64,000 nucleotides of DNA from positions 124,001-188,000 of the forward strand of contig NZ_JAJGRC010000001.1 in the NCBI RefSeq assembly GCF_020786625.1. Direction: 5' to 3'. Shown one piece after another: positions 45,077 to 54,502 of the stretch. The notes beneath the pieces are model-generated. The model saw only the letters and a program-made list of their open reading frames with translations, was not told where the DNA came from and ran no database searches. Position numbers and translations under genes: made by a program. Position 1 is the stretch's first letter. Each line of letters begins with the position of its first letter. The DNA is from Salinicoccus sp. RF5 (GTDB taxonomy: Bacteria; Bacillota; Bacilli; Staphylococcales; Salinicoccaceae).

Positions 45077-45946
45077 ATGCCGGAATTACCGGAAGTTGAG
45101 CTGGTCCGGCGGGCGCTTGAGAAGGAAGTGGAGGGCGCCTCGATTGAAGCGGTCGCCTTTTCCGACTTCGTGAACAAGGGGCACGCAACCAGCCGAAAGA
45201 CGATCATAAAGCAGGATTTGGATACATTCCACAGCAATGTCAGTGGAGCGACAATAAGGAAAGTGGGCAGACGTGGAAAATACCTATACTTCATCATGGA
45301 GAAATCCGATGAAATTTTCCACATGGTCTCGCATCTGGGCATGTCCGGTGCCTTCTTTGTCACAGACTCCATTGAAGCCATTGCGGACAGGAATTACAGG
45401 AAGCATTGGCAGGTCGCCTTCAGGCTTGAGGACGGGCGGACTCTGTCATATTGCGACATCAGAAGATTCGGGGAGATGTTGACCGTGGGCAGAATGGGTG
45501 ATTTCCCGCCATTCGAACGCATGGCAGTCGAATACACACACCCTGACAGCCTGGTCGATTTCATCGACAGGGCGCGGGCCCCGGCCAACAGGAACAAGGC
45601 GATCAAAGCCGTAATCATGGATAGTGCGGTCATTCCGGGTGTCGGAAATATCTATGCATCAGAGGCTCTTTTTACTTCAGGGATACTGCCGACGAGAAAA
45701 GCCGGAAACATCTCAGTCAAGCGGCTGATGGCACTTCATAAGGCAATTGCCGATGTGTTCGACCTCTCCATAGAGAACGGCGGCTCGACCATCTCGGACT
45801 ACCGGGGTGTGTCGGGGGAGAAGGGGAGCATGCAGGACCGTTTCCATATCTATCAGAAGAAATCCTGTTCCTCGTGTGGCGGACCGGTCAAGACTAAAAC
45901 GATCGCAACACGGAACACATTCTACTGTACCAAATGCCAGAGGTGA
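45077..45946 (+). CDS. mutM: formamidopyrimidine-DNA glycosylase
   Basis: A 289-residue Fpg/MutM that removes 8-oxoguanine and ring-opened purines. The catalytic N-terminus PELPEV (P2, E3 after Met removal), the lysine in GRRGKYLYF, the H2TH region VIPGVGNIYASEALF (about 184-198) and the C-terminal zinc finger (C-x2-C-x16-C-x2-C, SCSSCGG to YCTKCQ) are all present. It starts eight bases after polA, and its stop overlaps the ribosome site for coaE. Confidence 0.98.
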   Translation: MPELPEVELVRRALEKEVEGASIEAVAFSDFVNKGHATSRKTIIKQDLDTFHSNVSGATIRKVGRRGKYLYFIMEKSDEIFHMVSHLGMSGAFFVTDSIEAIADRNYRKHWQVAFRLEDGRTLSYCDIRRFGEMLTVGRMGDFPPFERMAVEYTHPDSLVDFIDRARAPANRNKAIKAVIMDSAVIPGVGNIYASEALFTSGILPTRKAGNISVKRLMALHKAIADVFDLSIENGGSTISDYRGVSGEKGSMQDRFHIYQKKSCSSCGGPVKTKTIATRNTFYCTKCQR

Positions 45947-45950
45947 TATA

Positions 45951-46541
45951 ATGAATTATATAATCGGTCTGACGGGCGGAATTGCCAGCGGCAAATCCAC
46001 TGCCTCGGACTATATCAGATCAAAAGGGTATCCGGTCCTCGATGCGGATACCTATGCGAAGAAGGCAACCGCCAAAGGCGGTCCCGCATATCAGGGGATC
46101 ATCGATCATTTCGGCGCAGAACTCCTGCAGGATGACGGGGAGATCGACCGGCGGAAACTGGGGGCCATCGTCTTCAATGATGACGGAGAGAGGAAGGTCC
46201 TGAACCAGCTGGTGCATCCGGAAGTGCGGCGGATGATGGATGAGGACAAGGAACGGCTGGCCGAATCGGGCCATGTATTCCTCGATATCCCGCTGCTTTT
46301 CGAAAATGGACTGGACCGTCAATGTGACATCACATTGACGGTATATGTGGATCAGGAGACACAGATTGAAAGGCTGATGGAAAGGAACGGGTTCTCCCAT
46401 TCCGAAGCCCTGTCCAGGATAAACAGTCAGATGCCGCTTTCCGAGAAGCGTGACAGAAGTGATGAAGTACTTGACAACAGTGGTTCAAAAAATGAGCTGT
46501 ATGCGCAGATTGAAGATTTTTTGGCGAACATTGAAAAGTAG
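45951..46541 (+). CDS. coaE: dephospho-CoA kinase
   Basis: A 196-residue kinase for the last step of CoA synthesis. Walker A is GLTGGIASGKST at about 6-17; DADTYAKKA and the lid region with VHPEVRRMM follow; LDIPLLFENG is the conserved core strand. ATG at 45951 has AGGTGATATA immediately upstream, overlapping the mutM stop; a longer open frame into mutM is not used. Third gene of polA-mutM-coaE. Confidence 0.96.
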   Translation: MNYIIGLTGGIASGKSTASDYIRSKGYPVLDADTYAKKATAKGGPAYQGIIDHFGAELLQDDGEIDRRKLGAIVFNDDGERKVLNQLVHPEVRRMMDEDKERLAESGHVFLDIPLLFENGLDRQCDITLTVYVDQETQIERLMERNGFSHSEALSRINSQMPLSEKRDRSDEVLDNSGSKNELYAQIEDFLANIEK

Positions 46542-46579
46542 ACAATTTATACTAAATACTCCTTTTAATCAAAAATCAA

Positions 46580-46612
46580 TATGTTATACTAATTATTGAA
46601 AAGTATAGCATA
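46580..46612. promoter_or_regulatory. paired CcpN-type operators at gapB
   Basis: TATGTTATACT (46580-46590, plus) and, on the minus strand, TATGCTATACT (46612-46602) both fit the Bacillus CcpN consensus TRTGHYATAYW exactly. They face each other across 11 bases. The first contains the likely -10 (TATACT, 46585-46590) and the second covers the expected start of transcription and reaches the ribosome site. Confidence 0.65.
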
Positions 46613-46626
46613 AAGGGGCTAATGTC

Positions 46627-47631
46627 ATGAAAAAAGTAGCAATCAACGGTCTTGGAAGAATAGGAAGAATGGTGTTCCGCATTGCGGCCGCTTCCGATGA
46701 ATTGGAACTTGTAGCAGTCAATGCCAGCTATCCGGCAGAAACGCTTGCGCATCTTCTCAATTATGACACTACCCATGGCAAGTGGGAAAAGCATGTGGAG
46801 GCGAAGGAAGGCAAGCTCGTCATAGATGGCAGCGAAGTTCAGATCACCAATGAAAGAAACCCTGAAAACCTGCCGTGGGAATCCATGGGTGTGGACCTTG
46901 TCATAGAGGCGACAGGCGCATTCAACCATGGCGACAAAGCCATAGCCCATGTCAAGGCGGGCGCAAAGAAAGTACTGCTTACTGCACCGGCGAAAGGCGG
47001 AGAAGTGCAGACGGTCGTACTTGGCGTCAATGATGAGGCCCTCGACCTCAATACATATGATGTATTCTCAAATGCTTCATGCACTACGAACTGTCTGGCA
47101 CCGGTCGCAAAGGTGCTCGATGATGAGTACGGCATCAACAACGGCCTTATGACTACGGTCCATGCCTATACAAATGATCAGAAGAACATAGATAACCCAC
47201 ACAAGGACTTGAGAAGGGCGCGGTCTTGCGGAGACAACATCATCCCGACTTCGACCGGAGCGGCAAAGGCCCTCGGTGTCGTGCTGCCCCAGCTGAATGG
47301 CAAACTCCATGGTCTGGCCCTCCGCGTTCCGGTATCCAATGTGTCCCTTGTGGACCTGGTCGTCGACCTGGACAAGCCGGTCACCAAAGAGGAGCTGAAT
47401 GCAACGTTTGAAAAGCATGCAGAGGGGCCGCTCAAAGGCATACTCGGTGTTACAGACGAGCCGCTCGTATCGAGCGACTTCAATACAGACAGCAGAAGCT
47501 CCATCATCGATTCCTCCCTCACCATGGTCATGGATGACAGGAAAGTGAAGGTGCTTGCGTGGTACGACAATGAGTGGGGATACTCCACACGTGTCGTCGA
47601 ACTTGCTGAAAAGATTGTTTCGGAAATATAA
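46627..47631 (+). CDS. gapB: glyceraldehyde-3-phosphate dehydrogenase, gluconeogenic type
   Basis: A 334-residue GAPDH of the GapB branch. The Rossmann loop NGLGRIGRMVFRIA opens the protein, the catalytic Cys is in SNASCTTNCLAP (about 149-160) and the substrate loop follows with NDQKNIDNPHKDLRRARS. GapB enzymes prefer NADP and run in the gluconeogenic direction, so the gene is expected to be off on glucose; the CcpN-like operator pair fits. TAAAGGGG precedes ATG. A hairpin terminator follows. Confidence 0.95.
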   Translation: MKKVAINGLGRIGRMVFRIAAASDELELVAVNASYPAETLAHLLNYDTTHGKWEKHVEAKEGKLVIDGSEVQITNERNPENLPWESMGVDLVIEATGAFNHGDKAIAHVKAGAKKVLLTAPAKGGEVQTVVLGVNDEALDLNTYDVFSNASCTTNCLAPVAKVLDDEYGINNGLMTTVHAYTNDQKNIDNPHKDLRRARSCGDNIIPTSTGAAKALGVVLPQLNGKLHGLALRVPVSNVSLVDLVVDLDKPVTKEELNATFEKHAEGPLKGILGVTDEPLVSSDFNTDSRSSIIDSSLTMVMDDRKVKVLAWYDNEWGYSTRVVELAEKIVSEI

Positions 47632-47640
47632 ATGATTTTT

Positions 47641-47671
47641 AAAAGAAGAAACTCCTGTTTCTTCTTTTTTT
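47641..47671 (+). terminator. gapB terminator
   Basis: Perfect 12-bp stem AAAAGAAGAAAC / GTTTCTTCTTTT with a TCCT loop and further T residues. Confidence 0.85.
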
Positions 47672-47722
47672 ATTCCTGATATATTATAATGGTATACTAA
47701 TCCCGGGAAGTGAGGTGGTCAT

Positions 47723-48196
47723 ATGAGATGTCCAAACTGCCAGCATACGAGTTCCAGAGTGGTCGATTCCAGGCATACGGATGAGCTGTCCGCCATCCGC
47801 AGACGCAGGGAATGTGAGGAGTGCGGTTTCAGGTTCACCACTTTTGAACGCATGGAACTGTCTCCGCTCGTCGTAGTAAAAAAAGATGGCAATCGAGAAG
47901 TCTTCAGTCGGGACAAGCTCATGGACGGACTGCTCAGAGCATGTGAGAAGCGTCCGATTCCATACGAAGCATTGGAAAAAACGACTGCACGCATAGAATC
48001 TGCGCTCAGAAACCTGAACAAGCCAGAGATATCAAGCAATGAAATTGGTGAATTTGTGATGAAGGAATTGATTACACTGGACCAGGTGGCCTATGTCAGG
48101 TTCGCTTCGGTCTATAAGGAATTCAAGGATATCGACCAGTTGATGGATACACTGAAGCACCTCGCCAAAGGCAGGGATGATGATGAACTTCAATGA
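47723..48196 (+). CDS. nrdR: transcriptional repressor NrdR
   Basis: A 157-residue NrdR, repressor of ribonucleotide reductase genes. The zinc ribbon has C3, C6, C31 and C34 ([16 protein letters not shown]) and binds NrdR boxes; the ATP-cone (about 49-139, [20 protein letters not shown]) senses ATP/dATP. GTGAGGTG precedes ATG. The gene overlaps dnaB by about 20 bases, so nrdR-dnaB-dnaI form one unit linking dNTP supply with replication initiation. Confidence 0.97.
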   Translation: MRCPNCQHTSSRVVDSRHTDELSAIRRRRECEECGFRFTTFERMELSPLVVVKKDGNREVFSRDKLMDGLLRACEKRPIPYEALEKTTARIESALRNLNKPEISSNEIGEFVMKELITLDQVAYVRFASVYKEFKDIDQLMDTLKHLAKGRDDDELQ

Positions 48197-49508
48197 ACGT
48201 CTGAAACCGAATACCGAGTTCATGATCTATAACCCCTCCGATTTTGAAAAGTCCCACCTGAATGTGCTGAATGAACTCTACCTCCCCCTCATCCATCAGG
48301 ATGCTGCGATGGCATACATCTATCTGCAGGAATCCTCCCTGCATCACGGGACGCTCGAGATCAGGTTCCATAAGGAGATCATGGATGAACTGAACATGCC
48401 CCTGTCCACATTTTCTGCGCTTCTGGAAAAATTGGAGGGCATCGGCCTCATAAGGTCCTTCGTCTCCAACGAGGAGCACGATGACCTGTTCATCTATGAA
48501 CTGCTCCTTCCGCTTACCCCGGAGGACTTCTTCAAGGATCCCATGCTGAGCCTGTACCTGTACAGCCATATCGGTCCGAATGCATACAAGAAGAAGAAGG
48601 AGCGGCTGACATATCCGATGAAGCCGAAGAACATCACCGAGGTGACGCGGAAGTTCACTGAAGTGTTTCAGGCAGGGAGCGGCGAGGGATTCACCGTACC
48701 CGATGCCTCCTTCAAGAGGGAGAATGTCTCCGCCGGGCCGAACCTTGATATCGAAGACTTCGACTTTGATGTACTCTTCACACACTTGAAGGGCACGAAG
48801 ATCGACAGGTCCTTCTTCACAAGGGAAGTCAGGATGCTGATTGTGAAATTGAGTGTGCTATTCAACCTGAATGCATATGATGTGAAGCAGATTCTGCTGT
48901 CATCGACGACACAATATGCCGGCATCGATATGGAGCAGCTGAAATACGAGGCGAGAAGGTACTATCAGAAGGAGAGCCGGGGGAAACTCCCGGCGATATC
49001 AAAACCCCAGGTGGCAGAGAGGGAGACGGAGCAGGATTCCTATATCGACCGGCTCGAGTCGATCAGTCCGCTTGATAGGCTGAACGACATCAGGAACAAT
49101 CAGCCAAGCGACAACGACCTCAAACTTGTGACCGATATCATCGCCAGGACCAGCCTGCCGAACGGGGTGATCAACCTCCTGCTTGAATATGTCTATCAGC
49201 AGAAGAACGGGGACCTCGGGTACAATTATACGATGAAGATCGCAAGGGACTGGGAGGACAAGGGAATCCGTTCCGCCAAGGAGGCCTACCAGTCCATAAT
49301 GGACTACAGGAAACAAATGAATGCAAAGCGCAAAGGACCGAAAGACCGCCAGGGTGAACGCAAGCCATCCTGGATGGACGGCGGCCGGAAGCGGGCTGAA
49401 AAGAAAGAAGCGGAGCAGCCTGCGCCCCGGAAGGAAGCTGTCCAGAAGACGGCCAAGGACGATCCTGAGATCCAGAAAATGATAGACGACTTTAGAAAGT
49501 CCAGGTGA
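48177..49508 (+). CDS. dnaB: replication initiation / helicase-loading protein DnaB
   Basis: A 443-residue Firmicute DnaB (not the helicase), a membrane-associated protein that helps DnaD and DnaI load DnaC helicase at oriC. Two helical DnaB/DnaD domains are seen at about 1-200 and 290-390 ([16 protein letters not shown]); the C-terminus is a Lys/Arg-rich tail with [17 protein letters not shown]. Three ATGs in a row (48177, 48180, 48183) are possible starts after AAAGG; the exact one is unclear. It overlaps nrdR. Confidence 0.95.
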   Translation: MMMNFNERLKPNTEFMIYNPSDFEKSHLNVLNELYLPLIHQDAAMAYIYLQESSLHHGTLEIRFHKEIMDELNMPLSTFSALLEKLEGIGLIRSFVSNEEHDDLFIYELLLPLTPEDFFKDPMLSLYLYSHIGPNAYKKKKERLTYPMKPKNITEVTRKFTEVFQAGSGEGFTVPDASFKRENVSAGPNLDIEDFDFDVLFTHLKGTKIDRSFFTREVRMLIVKLSVLFNLNAYDVKQILLSSTTQYAGIDMEQLKYEARRYYQKESRGKLPAISKPQVAERETEQDSYIDRLESISPLDRLNDIRNNQPSDNDLKLVTDIIARTSLPNGVINLLLEYVYQQKNGDLGYNYTMKIARDWEDKGIRSAKEAYQSIMDYRKQMNAKRKGPKDRQGERKPSWMDGGRKRAEKKEAEQPAPRKEAVQKTAKDDPEIQKMIDDFRKSR

Positions 49509-49513
49509 TATGA

Positions 49514-50443
49514 ATGGAACCCATCAACCAGTTCTTGAAGAACTCGAAAAAAATAAAAGATAATAACGACAAACTCTATGACTCCCTGATCCAGCACCCG
49601 AGGATCATAGAGCTGATAGAGAACAGTGATTTCGAAATCACCCGTTCGATGATCCGGAACGACCTGCTTCAGTTGAAGCGGTACACCGAACAGTCGCTGG
49701 CATGCGAGAAGTGCAGCTCACTTGGTGAATGCATCAACCACCCGCAGGGATATGTCCCATCCATTGATGTCAGAGGCGGAAGGATCCATATCATCTATTC
49801 CCCATGTCCGACAAAGATCAAAGATGATGCATTCCGCGAAAAGGAGAAGATGATCGAATCCTACCATGTGCCGAAGGATGTCAAGGATGCGACATTCGAG
49901 ACGGTGTTCCTCGATCCGGATTCGAACAGGCAGGAGATCATCAAGCGCGCCATCGGCACAAGCAAGAAGATCATCGAAGGCATCGATACGAAGGGGCTCT
50001 ATATACACGGCAGCTTCGGCATCGGCAAATCCTACCTGCTCGGATGCATCGCCAATGAACTGAAGGACCAGTCGGTGTCCTCGATCATCGTCTATGTGCC
50101 TGAAATCATCCGCGACCTGAAGGCAGGGTTCAAGGATGGAACGACGGACAAGAAGTTCAACACCATCAAGAACGCGCAGGTGCTCATGCTGGATGACCTC
50201 GGTGCGGAGGATGTGACCCCGTGGGTGCGGGACGAAATCATTACCGGTATACTGCATCACCGTATGGTGGAAGGGCTGCCGACCTTCGTCAGCTCCAACT
50301 ATTCCATCGAGGAGCTGGAGTACCGCTACAGCAGGACGAGGGAGAACGGCATCGAGGAGACCAAGGCGCGCCGTATGACGGAGCGGCTCCGGGCGCTGTG
50401 TGAGGAAGTGCAGCTTGAAGGCAGCAACTACAGGAACAATTGA
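49514..50443 (+). CDS. dnaI: primosomal protein / helicase loader DnaI
   Basis: A 309-residue AAA+ ATPase loading the replicative helicase. The N-terminal helicase-binding domain has a zinc site (C64, C67, C73 region and C98). The ATPase domain has Walker A GSFGIGKS at 166-173, Walker B VLMLDDLGAED and the arginine-finger area RARRMTERLR-like end (written KARRMTERLRAL). Starts five bases after dnaB. Last gene of nrdR-dnaB-dnaI; a separate promoter for the thrS leader begins right after it. Confidence 0.97.
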   Translation: MEPINQFLKNSKKIKDNNDKLYDSLIQHPRIIELIENSDFEITRSMIRNDLLQLKRYTEQSLACEKCSSLGECINHPQGYVPSIDVRGGRIHIIYSPCPTKIKDDAFREKEKMIESYHVPKDVKDATFETVFLDPDSNRQEIIKRAIGTSKKIIEGIDTKGLYIHGSFGIGKSYLLGCIANELKDQSVSSIIVYVPEIIRDLKAGFKDGTTDKKFNTIKNAQVLMLDDLGAEDVTPWVRDEIITGILHHRMVEGLPTFVSSNYSIEELEYRYSRTRENGIEETKARRMTERLRALCEEVQLEGSNYRNN

Positions 50444-50446
50444 TGC

Positions 50447-50475
50447 TTGATTAATGGATGTCCCTAAAGTATAAT
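50447..50475 (+). promoter_or_regulatory. promoter of the thrS T-box transcript
   Basis: TTGATT (50447-50452), 17 bases, TATAAT (50470-50475). Transcription should start near 50482, giving a leader of about 265 bases. Confidence 0.8.
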
Positions 50476-50519
50476 CTATGTATAATTTCATTAATTAAAT
50501 TCCAAGGACAATACTTTTT

Positions 50520-50711
50520 CTCGTCTGTTCAAAGAGAGTGCATGAATGGTGGGACATGCATAACAGACCGTCTGAGTTACTCCCTTGATATATGCTGGCT
50601 AATACCCAGACGGATCGGACCGTTATTTCCGGCTGAAGGCAGGTCCCGGACCTGCAAATCAGGGTGGTACCGCGGTGAAAGTCGCCCCTCTATCAGAGGG
50701 GCGACTTTTTT
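50520..50711 (+). ncRNA. T-box riboswitch controlling thrS
   Basis: The conserved T-box AGGGTGGTACCGCGG is at 50661-50675, able to pair with the NCCA end of uncharged tRNA. A 10-bp GC-rich terminator stem (50681-50690 / 50696-50705) with TTTTTT follows. Stem I begins near 50530 (AAGAGAGT with ACTCCCTT). ACC at 50567-50569, followed by a purine, is the likely threonine specifier. Uncharged tRNA-Thr should switch the RNA to read-through. Confidence 0.93.
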
Positions 50712-50747
50712 ATTAAAATAAACCAATAATTGGAAAGGGTGGAGAAG

Positions 50748-52676
50748 ATGAGCGGAATAGAAATCAAATTCCCGGACGGGAATGCCAAAAGTTTCGATGA
50801 AGGTGTAACAGCTGAGGAGATAGCACACTCGATCAGCCCGGGCCTCAGGAAGGCGGCACTTGCTGCGAAGATTGATGGTGAGATGTACGATCTGAGGCGT
50901 CCGATCGAATCGGACAGTGATATAGAACTGATCACGAACAAGAATGAAGAGGGTCTGGAGGTACTGCGCCACTCCACTGCGCACCTCATGGCCCAGGCGC
51001 TCAAGCGCCTCTACGGCGATGTGAAATTCGGTGTCGGCCCCGTCATCGAAGAGGGCTTCTACTACGACTTTGATATGGAAGAGAAGATCTCCTCCGATGA
51101 CTTCGATAAGATCGAGAAGGAAATGAAGAAGATCGTCGACGAGAATGTCGAAATCGAGCGCCGTGAACTCTCAAGGGACGAGGCGAAGGAGCTTTTCAAG
51201 GATGATCCCTACAAGCTCGAGCTCATCGATGCGATTCCGGAAGATGAGACGGTGACCGTCTATTCACAGGGCGAATTCACGGATCTGTGCCGCGGTGTGC
51301 ATGTACCGTCGACATCGAAGATCAAGTCGTTCAAGCTGCTGTCTACAGCCGGCGCCTACTGGCGCGGTGACAGCGACAACAAGATGCTCCAGCGGATATA
51401 CGGCACTGCCTTCTTCGACAAGAAGGATCTGAAGGCATACCTCAACCTGCTAGAGGAGAGGAAGGAGCGCGACCACAGGAAGATCGGCCGGGACATGGAG
51501 CTCTTTCAGAACAATCAGCTGATCGGGGCAGGGCTGCCGCTGTGGCTGCCGAATGGTGCGACGATCCGCCGTGAGATCGAGCGCTACATCGTGGATAAGG
51601 AGATTGCGCTCGGCTACGATCATGTCTATACACCGGTGATGGCCAACGTGGACCTCTACAAGACGAGCGGCCACTGGGAACACTACCAGGATGACATGTT
51701 CCCGCCGATGGACATGAACGGTGAGGAGCTGGTGCTCCGTCCGATGAACTGTCCGCACCACATGATGATCTACAAATCAAGCAAGCACTCCTACAGGGAA
51801 CTGCCGATACGCATTGCGGAACTCGGCATGATGCACCGCTATGAAGCGAGTGGGGCGGTCAGCGGCCTGCAGCGTGTACGGGGGATGACGCTCAACGATG
51901 CCCATGTGTTCGTGCGCCCGGACCAGATTAAGGAAGAGTTCAAGCGTGTGGTCCAACTGATCATCGATGTGTATGAAGATTTCGGCTTCGAGAACTATTC
52001 ATTCCGTCTGAGCTACCGCGACCCTGAAGATACGGAGAAATATTTCGATGACGATGAAATGTGGAACAAGGCGGAGTCCATGCTGAAGGAAGCGGTCGAT
52101 GAAATGGCGCTCGACTATACTGAGGCTGACGGGGAAGCGGCGTTCTATGGTCCGAAACTCGATGTCCAGGTACAGACGGCGCTCGGCAAGGAGGAGACGC
52201 TGTCCACAGTGCAGCTCGACTTCCTGCTCCCTGAGAGGTTCGATCTGACATATACGGGCAGTGACGGGGAACTGCATCGTCCTGTCGTCATCCACCGTGG
52301 TGTCGTCTCCACGATGGAACGTTTCGTTGCATTCCTGACAGAGGAGTACAAGGGAGCCTTCCCGCTCTGGCTTGCGCCACAGCAGGTGGAGATCATACCG
52401 GTCAACCTAGACCTGCATTATGATTACGCAAGAGCCCTTAAAGATGAGATGAAGAGCCATGGCATCCGTGTCAACATCGATGACAGGAACGAAAAGATGG
52501 GCTACAAGATCAGGGAGGCGCAGATGAGGAAGGTGCCTTATCAAGTCGTCATCGGCGACAGGGAGATTGAAGAGAACCAGGTCAACGTCAGGAAGTATGG
52601 GGAGAAGGACCAGAACACCTTCGACCGGGATGACTTCATATGGCAGATCGTGGATGAAATCAGGCTGAAGAAATAG
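50748..52676 (+). CDS. thrS: threonyl-tRNA synthetase
   Basis: A 642-residue class II synthetase. Domains: TGS (about 1-62, [16 protein letters not shown]), editing/second domain (about 65-220, [14 protein letters not shown]), catalytic core (about 240-540 with [29 protein letters not shown] and [13 protein letters not shown]) and anticodon-binding domain (about 545-642). The zinc-site Cys and His residues (C and HH of NCPHH, later HRG) are present. ATG at 50748 is preceded by AAAGGGTGGAG. Expression is set by the T-box leader. Confidence 0.98.
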   Translation: MSGIEIKFPDGNAKSFDEGVTAEEIAHSISPGLRKAALAAKIDGEMYDLRRPIESDSDIELITNKNEEGLEVLRHSTAHLMAQALKRLYGDVKFGVGPVIEEGFYYDFDMEEKISSDDFDKIEKEMKKIVDENVEIERRELSRDEAKELFKDDPYKLELIDAIPEDETVTVYSQGEFTDLCRGVHVPSTSKIKSFKLLSTAGAYWRGDSDNKMLQRIYGTAFFDKKDLKAYLNLLEERKERDHRKIGRDMELFQNNQLIGAGLPLWLPNGATIRREIERYIVDKEIALGYDHVYTPVMANVDLYKTSGHWEHYQDDMFPPMDMNGEELVLRPMNCPHHMMIYKSSKHSYRELPIRIAELGMMHRYEASGAVSGLQRVRGMTLNDAHVFVRPDQIKEEFKRVVQLIIDVYEDFGFENYSFRLSYRDPEDTEKYFDDDEMWNKAESMLKEAVDEMALDYTEADGEAAFYGPKLDVQVQTALGKEETLSTVQLDFLLPERFDLTYTGSDGELHRPVVIHRGVVSTMERFVAFLTEEYKGAFPLWLAPQQVEIIPVNLDLHYDYARALKDEMKSHGIRVNIDDRNEKMGYKIREAQMRKVPYQVVIGDREIEENQVNVRKYGEKDQNTFDRDDFIWQIVDEIRLKK

Positions 52677-52680
52677 ATGC

Positions 52681-52709
52681 TTGACATTCACGGTACAAAC
52701 GTGTAGTAT
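52681..52709 (+). promoter_or_regulatory. promoter of the infC-rpmI-rplT operon
   Basis: TTGACA (52681-52686), 17 bases, TAGTAT (52704-52709), starting five bases after the thrS stop. Confidence 0.85.
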
Positions 52710-52715
52710 ATTAAG

Positions 52716-52876
52716 AGTTGATAAGAACGGACAAGAAGAAGCTCCCGCTTCTCACCCGCAAGCGTCCAATGTGGCAGCGACCGGGTTTGTACAGTGAGAA
52801 TGGAATGCAGAGTGCCAGGCACTTCTGCATGTATCTCAATGCTGGTTGGCGGGCGCATAATGTGCCCGCCCTTTTT
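52716..52876 (+). ncRNA. L20-type leader of the infC operon
   Basis: About 160 untranslated bases end in a strong terminator: 9-bp stem GGCGGGCGC (52848-52856) / GTGCCCGCC with an ATAAT loop and five T. Upstream lie complementary stretches (for example GAATGCAGAGTGCC and GGCACTTCTGCAT, 52803-52830) that could form the L20-binding and antiterminator structures. Location and layout match the L20 leader of Firmicutes, where L20 promotes early termination. Confidence 0.85.
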
Positions 52877-52908
52877 GTTCGTCTTCAAAATTTATGGAGG
52901 TGTCAAAG

Positions 52909-53430
52909 ATAGCAAAAGACCAAACTTTAATCAATGACAGGATTCGTGCCAAAGAAGTGCGCCTTATTGGACAGGATGGTTCCCAGCTTGGAATCAAATC
53001 CAAAAAGGATGCACAGGAAATGGCAGACCGTGTAGAACTTGATCTTGTACTCGTTGCACCAAACGCAAAGCCGCCGGTCGCACGCATCATGGACTACGGC
53101 AAGTACAGATACGAACAGCAGCGTAAAGAGAAGGAAGCACGCAAAAAACAGAAAGTGGTCAACGTCAAGGAAATCAGACTTTCCCCGACAATCGAAGACC
53201 ATGATTTCAACACCAAGTTGAAAAATGCCAAGAAATTCCTGGCAAAAGAAGACAAGGTGAAGGTTTCAATCCGATTCCGCGGCCGTGCAATCACGCACAA
53301 GGACATCGGACGCAAAGTATTGGAGCGGTTCGCAGACGAACTTTCCGAAGTTGCAACAGTTGAACAGAGACCGAAGATGGAAGGTCGTTCAATGTTCCTC
53401 GTGGTTGCCCCAATCACTGAAAACAAATAA
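52909..53430 (+). CDS. infC: translation initiation factor IF-3, apparent AUA start
   Basis: A 173-residue IF-3 if translation starts at ATA 52909. It has the N-domain ([20 protein letters not shown]), the linker helix [19 protein letters not shown] and the C-domain ([35 protein letters not shown]), and guards start-codon choice on the 30S. The GGAGGTG ribosome site lies at 52896-52902, eight bases before ATA; the in-frame ATG at 52894 precedes this site and has none itself, and a GTG lies within it. Rare starts (AUU) autoregulate infC in E. coli and Bacillus. Protein call certain, start codon inferred. Confidence 0.95.
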   Translation: MAKDQTLINDRIRAKEVRLIGQDGSQLGIKSKKDAQEMADRVELDLVLVAPNAKPPVARIMDYGKYRYEQQRKEKEARKKQKVVNVKEIRLSPTIEDHDFNTKLKNAKKFLAKEDKVKVSIRFRGRAITHKDIGRKVLERFADELSEVATVEQRPKMEGRSMFLVVAPITENK

Positions 53431-53449
53431 TAATCCGGAGGTTAGACCC

Positions 53450-53650
53450 ATGCCAAAAATGAAAACTCACAAAGGTTACGCCAAACGTGTAAAGCGTACT
53501 GGAACAGGTAAATTCAAACGCAACAGCGCGTTCACTTCCCACCTGTTCGCCAACAAATCCACTAAACAGAAACGTCACCTGAGGAAAGCATCCCTAGTGG
53601 CTAAAGCTGACCAGAAGCGCATCAAAAAACTACTATCATACGTAAAATAA
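53450..53650 (+). CDS. rpmI: 50S ribosomal protein L35
   Basis: A 66-residue L35, basic throughout, with the expected [20 protein letters not shown] start and [10 protein letters not shown] centre. CCGGAGG precedes the ATG. Second gene of infC-rpmI-rplT, 19 bases after infC and 24 before rplT. Confidence 0.98.
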   Translation: MPKMKTHKGYAKRVKRTGTGKFKRNSAFTSHLFANKSTKQKRHLRKASLVAKADQKRIKKLLSYVK

Positions 53651-53674
53651 TCGAACGATTAAGGAGGAGCACAC

Positions 53675-54034
53675 ATGGCACGTGTTAAGAATGGTTTGAC
53701 GTCCCGTAAAAGACGTAAAAGAGTATTGAAGCAGGCAAAAGGATATTTCGGTGCGAAGCGCACTCTCTATAGAACAGCAAAACAGCAGGTTATCAAATCC
53801 GGTCAGTATGCATACCGTGACCGCCGTCAGACAAAACGCGAATTCCGCAAGCTTTGGATTGCGCGTATCAATGCAGCAGCCCGCCAGAATGGCATGAGCT
53901 ACAGTCGTCTGATGAACGGCCTGAAGACTGCCGGCATCGACATCAACAGAAAAATGCTTTCAGAAATCGCCATTTCTGATGAAAAGGCATTTGCTGAAAT
54001 CGTCAGCCAGGCTAAAAATGCTCTGGAAAAATAA
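53675..54034 (+). CDS. rplT: 50S ribosomal protein L20
   Basis: A 119-residue L20: the long basic N-terminal arm ([20 protein letters not shown]) and globular C-terminal domain ([20 protein letters not shown]) are both present. It is essential for early 50S assembly and is the expected autoregulator acting on the leader at 52716-52876. AGGAGG precedes ATG. The operon ends with a strong terminator. Confidence 0.98.
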   Translation: MARVKNGLTSRKRRKRVLKQAKGYFGAKRTLYRTAKQQVIKSGQYAYRDRRQTKREFRKLWIARINAAARQNGMSYSRLMNGLKTAGIDINRKMLSEIAISDEKAFAEIVSQAKNALEK

Positions 54035-54043
54035 GCATGAATC

Positions 54044-54080
54044 AAAAAGGAGCCACTCATAGAGGAGTGGCTCCTTTTTT
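54044..54080. terminator. terminator of infC-rpmI-rplT, shared with the convergent small gene
   Basis: Perfect 15-bp stem AAAAAGGAGCCACTC (54044-54058) / its complement (54065-54079) with ATAGAG loop and T tract. A-rich left arm gives a T tract on the other strand, so it can serve both directions. Confidence 0.9.
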
Positions 54081-54348
54081 AGATATGTCCGGAGAGTTCC
54101 TCGAGCAGCGGCTCGGAGAATTCAAAATAACATTCCTTCTGCTCCTTGTTCTCATCGTCCGGCTTCTGTTCCGGGACGATATCCAGCCGGATCAGTTTTT
54201 CCCCTTCATCAAAGAACGGGAGGGTCTGATCGGCATATTCATCGGTAAGTCTGTTATAGAGGCCCACTGCCTTGTCGTCTTCATAAGTGCTGCTCTTCAC
54301 CAGCACTTCCTGACCGGATTCTTCCACTTTTGATATCGTAATATTCAT
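54079..54348 (-). CDS. hypothetical small acidic protein
   Basis: I do not recognise this 89-residue protein. It is soluble and acidic, beginning NITISKVEESGQEVLVKSST and with a later block EGEKLIRLDIVPEQ that suggests a small beta-rich fold. AGGAGG (54364-54359) lies 7 bases before a TTG at 54351 and 10 before the ATG at 54348, so either may start it. It is convergent with rplT and divergent from the M42 peptidase gene. A real gene is likely from the strong ribosome site. Confidence 0.65.
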   Translation of the reverse strand: MNITISKVEESGQEVLVKSSTYEDDKAVGLYNRLTDEYADQTLPFFDEGEKLIRLDIVPEQKPDDENKEQKECYFEFSEPLLEELSGHI

Positions 54349-54502
54349 CAAGGTAACGCCTCCTAGAGTGTTTCTATATTTCTATCTATATTGATGATAT
54401 CAACTTATCTGAAATATGTGTATCAATATGGATTATATTACGGAAACTGAAATAGTTTATGGTAGAATGGAATTATCTTAATAAAAGACAAGGAGATTGA
54501 TT

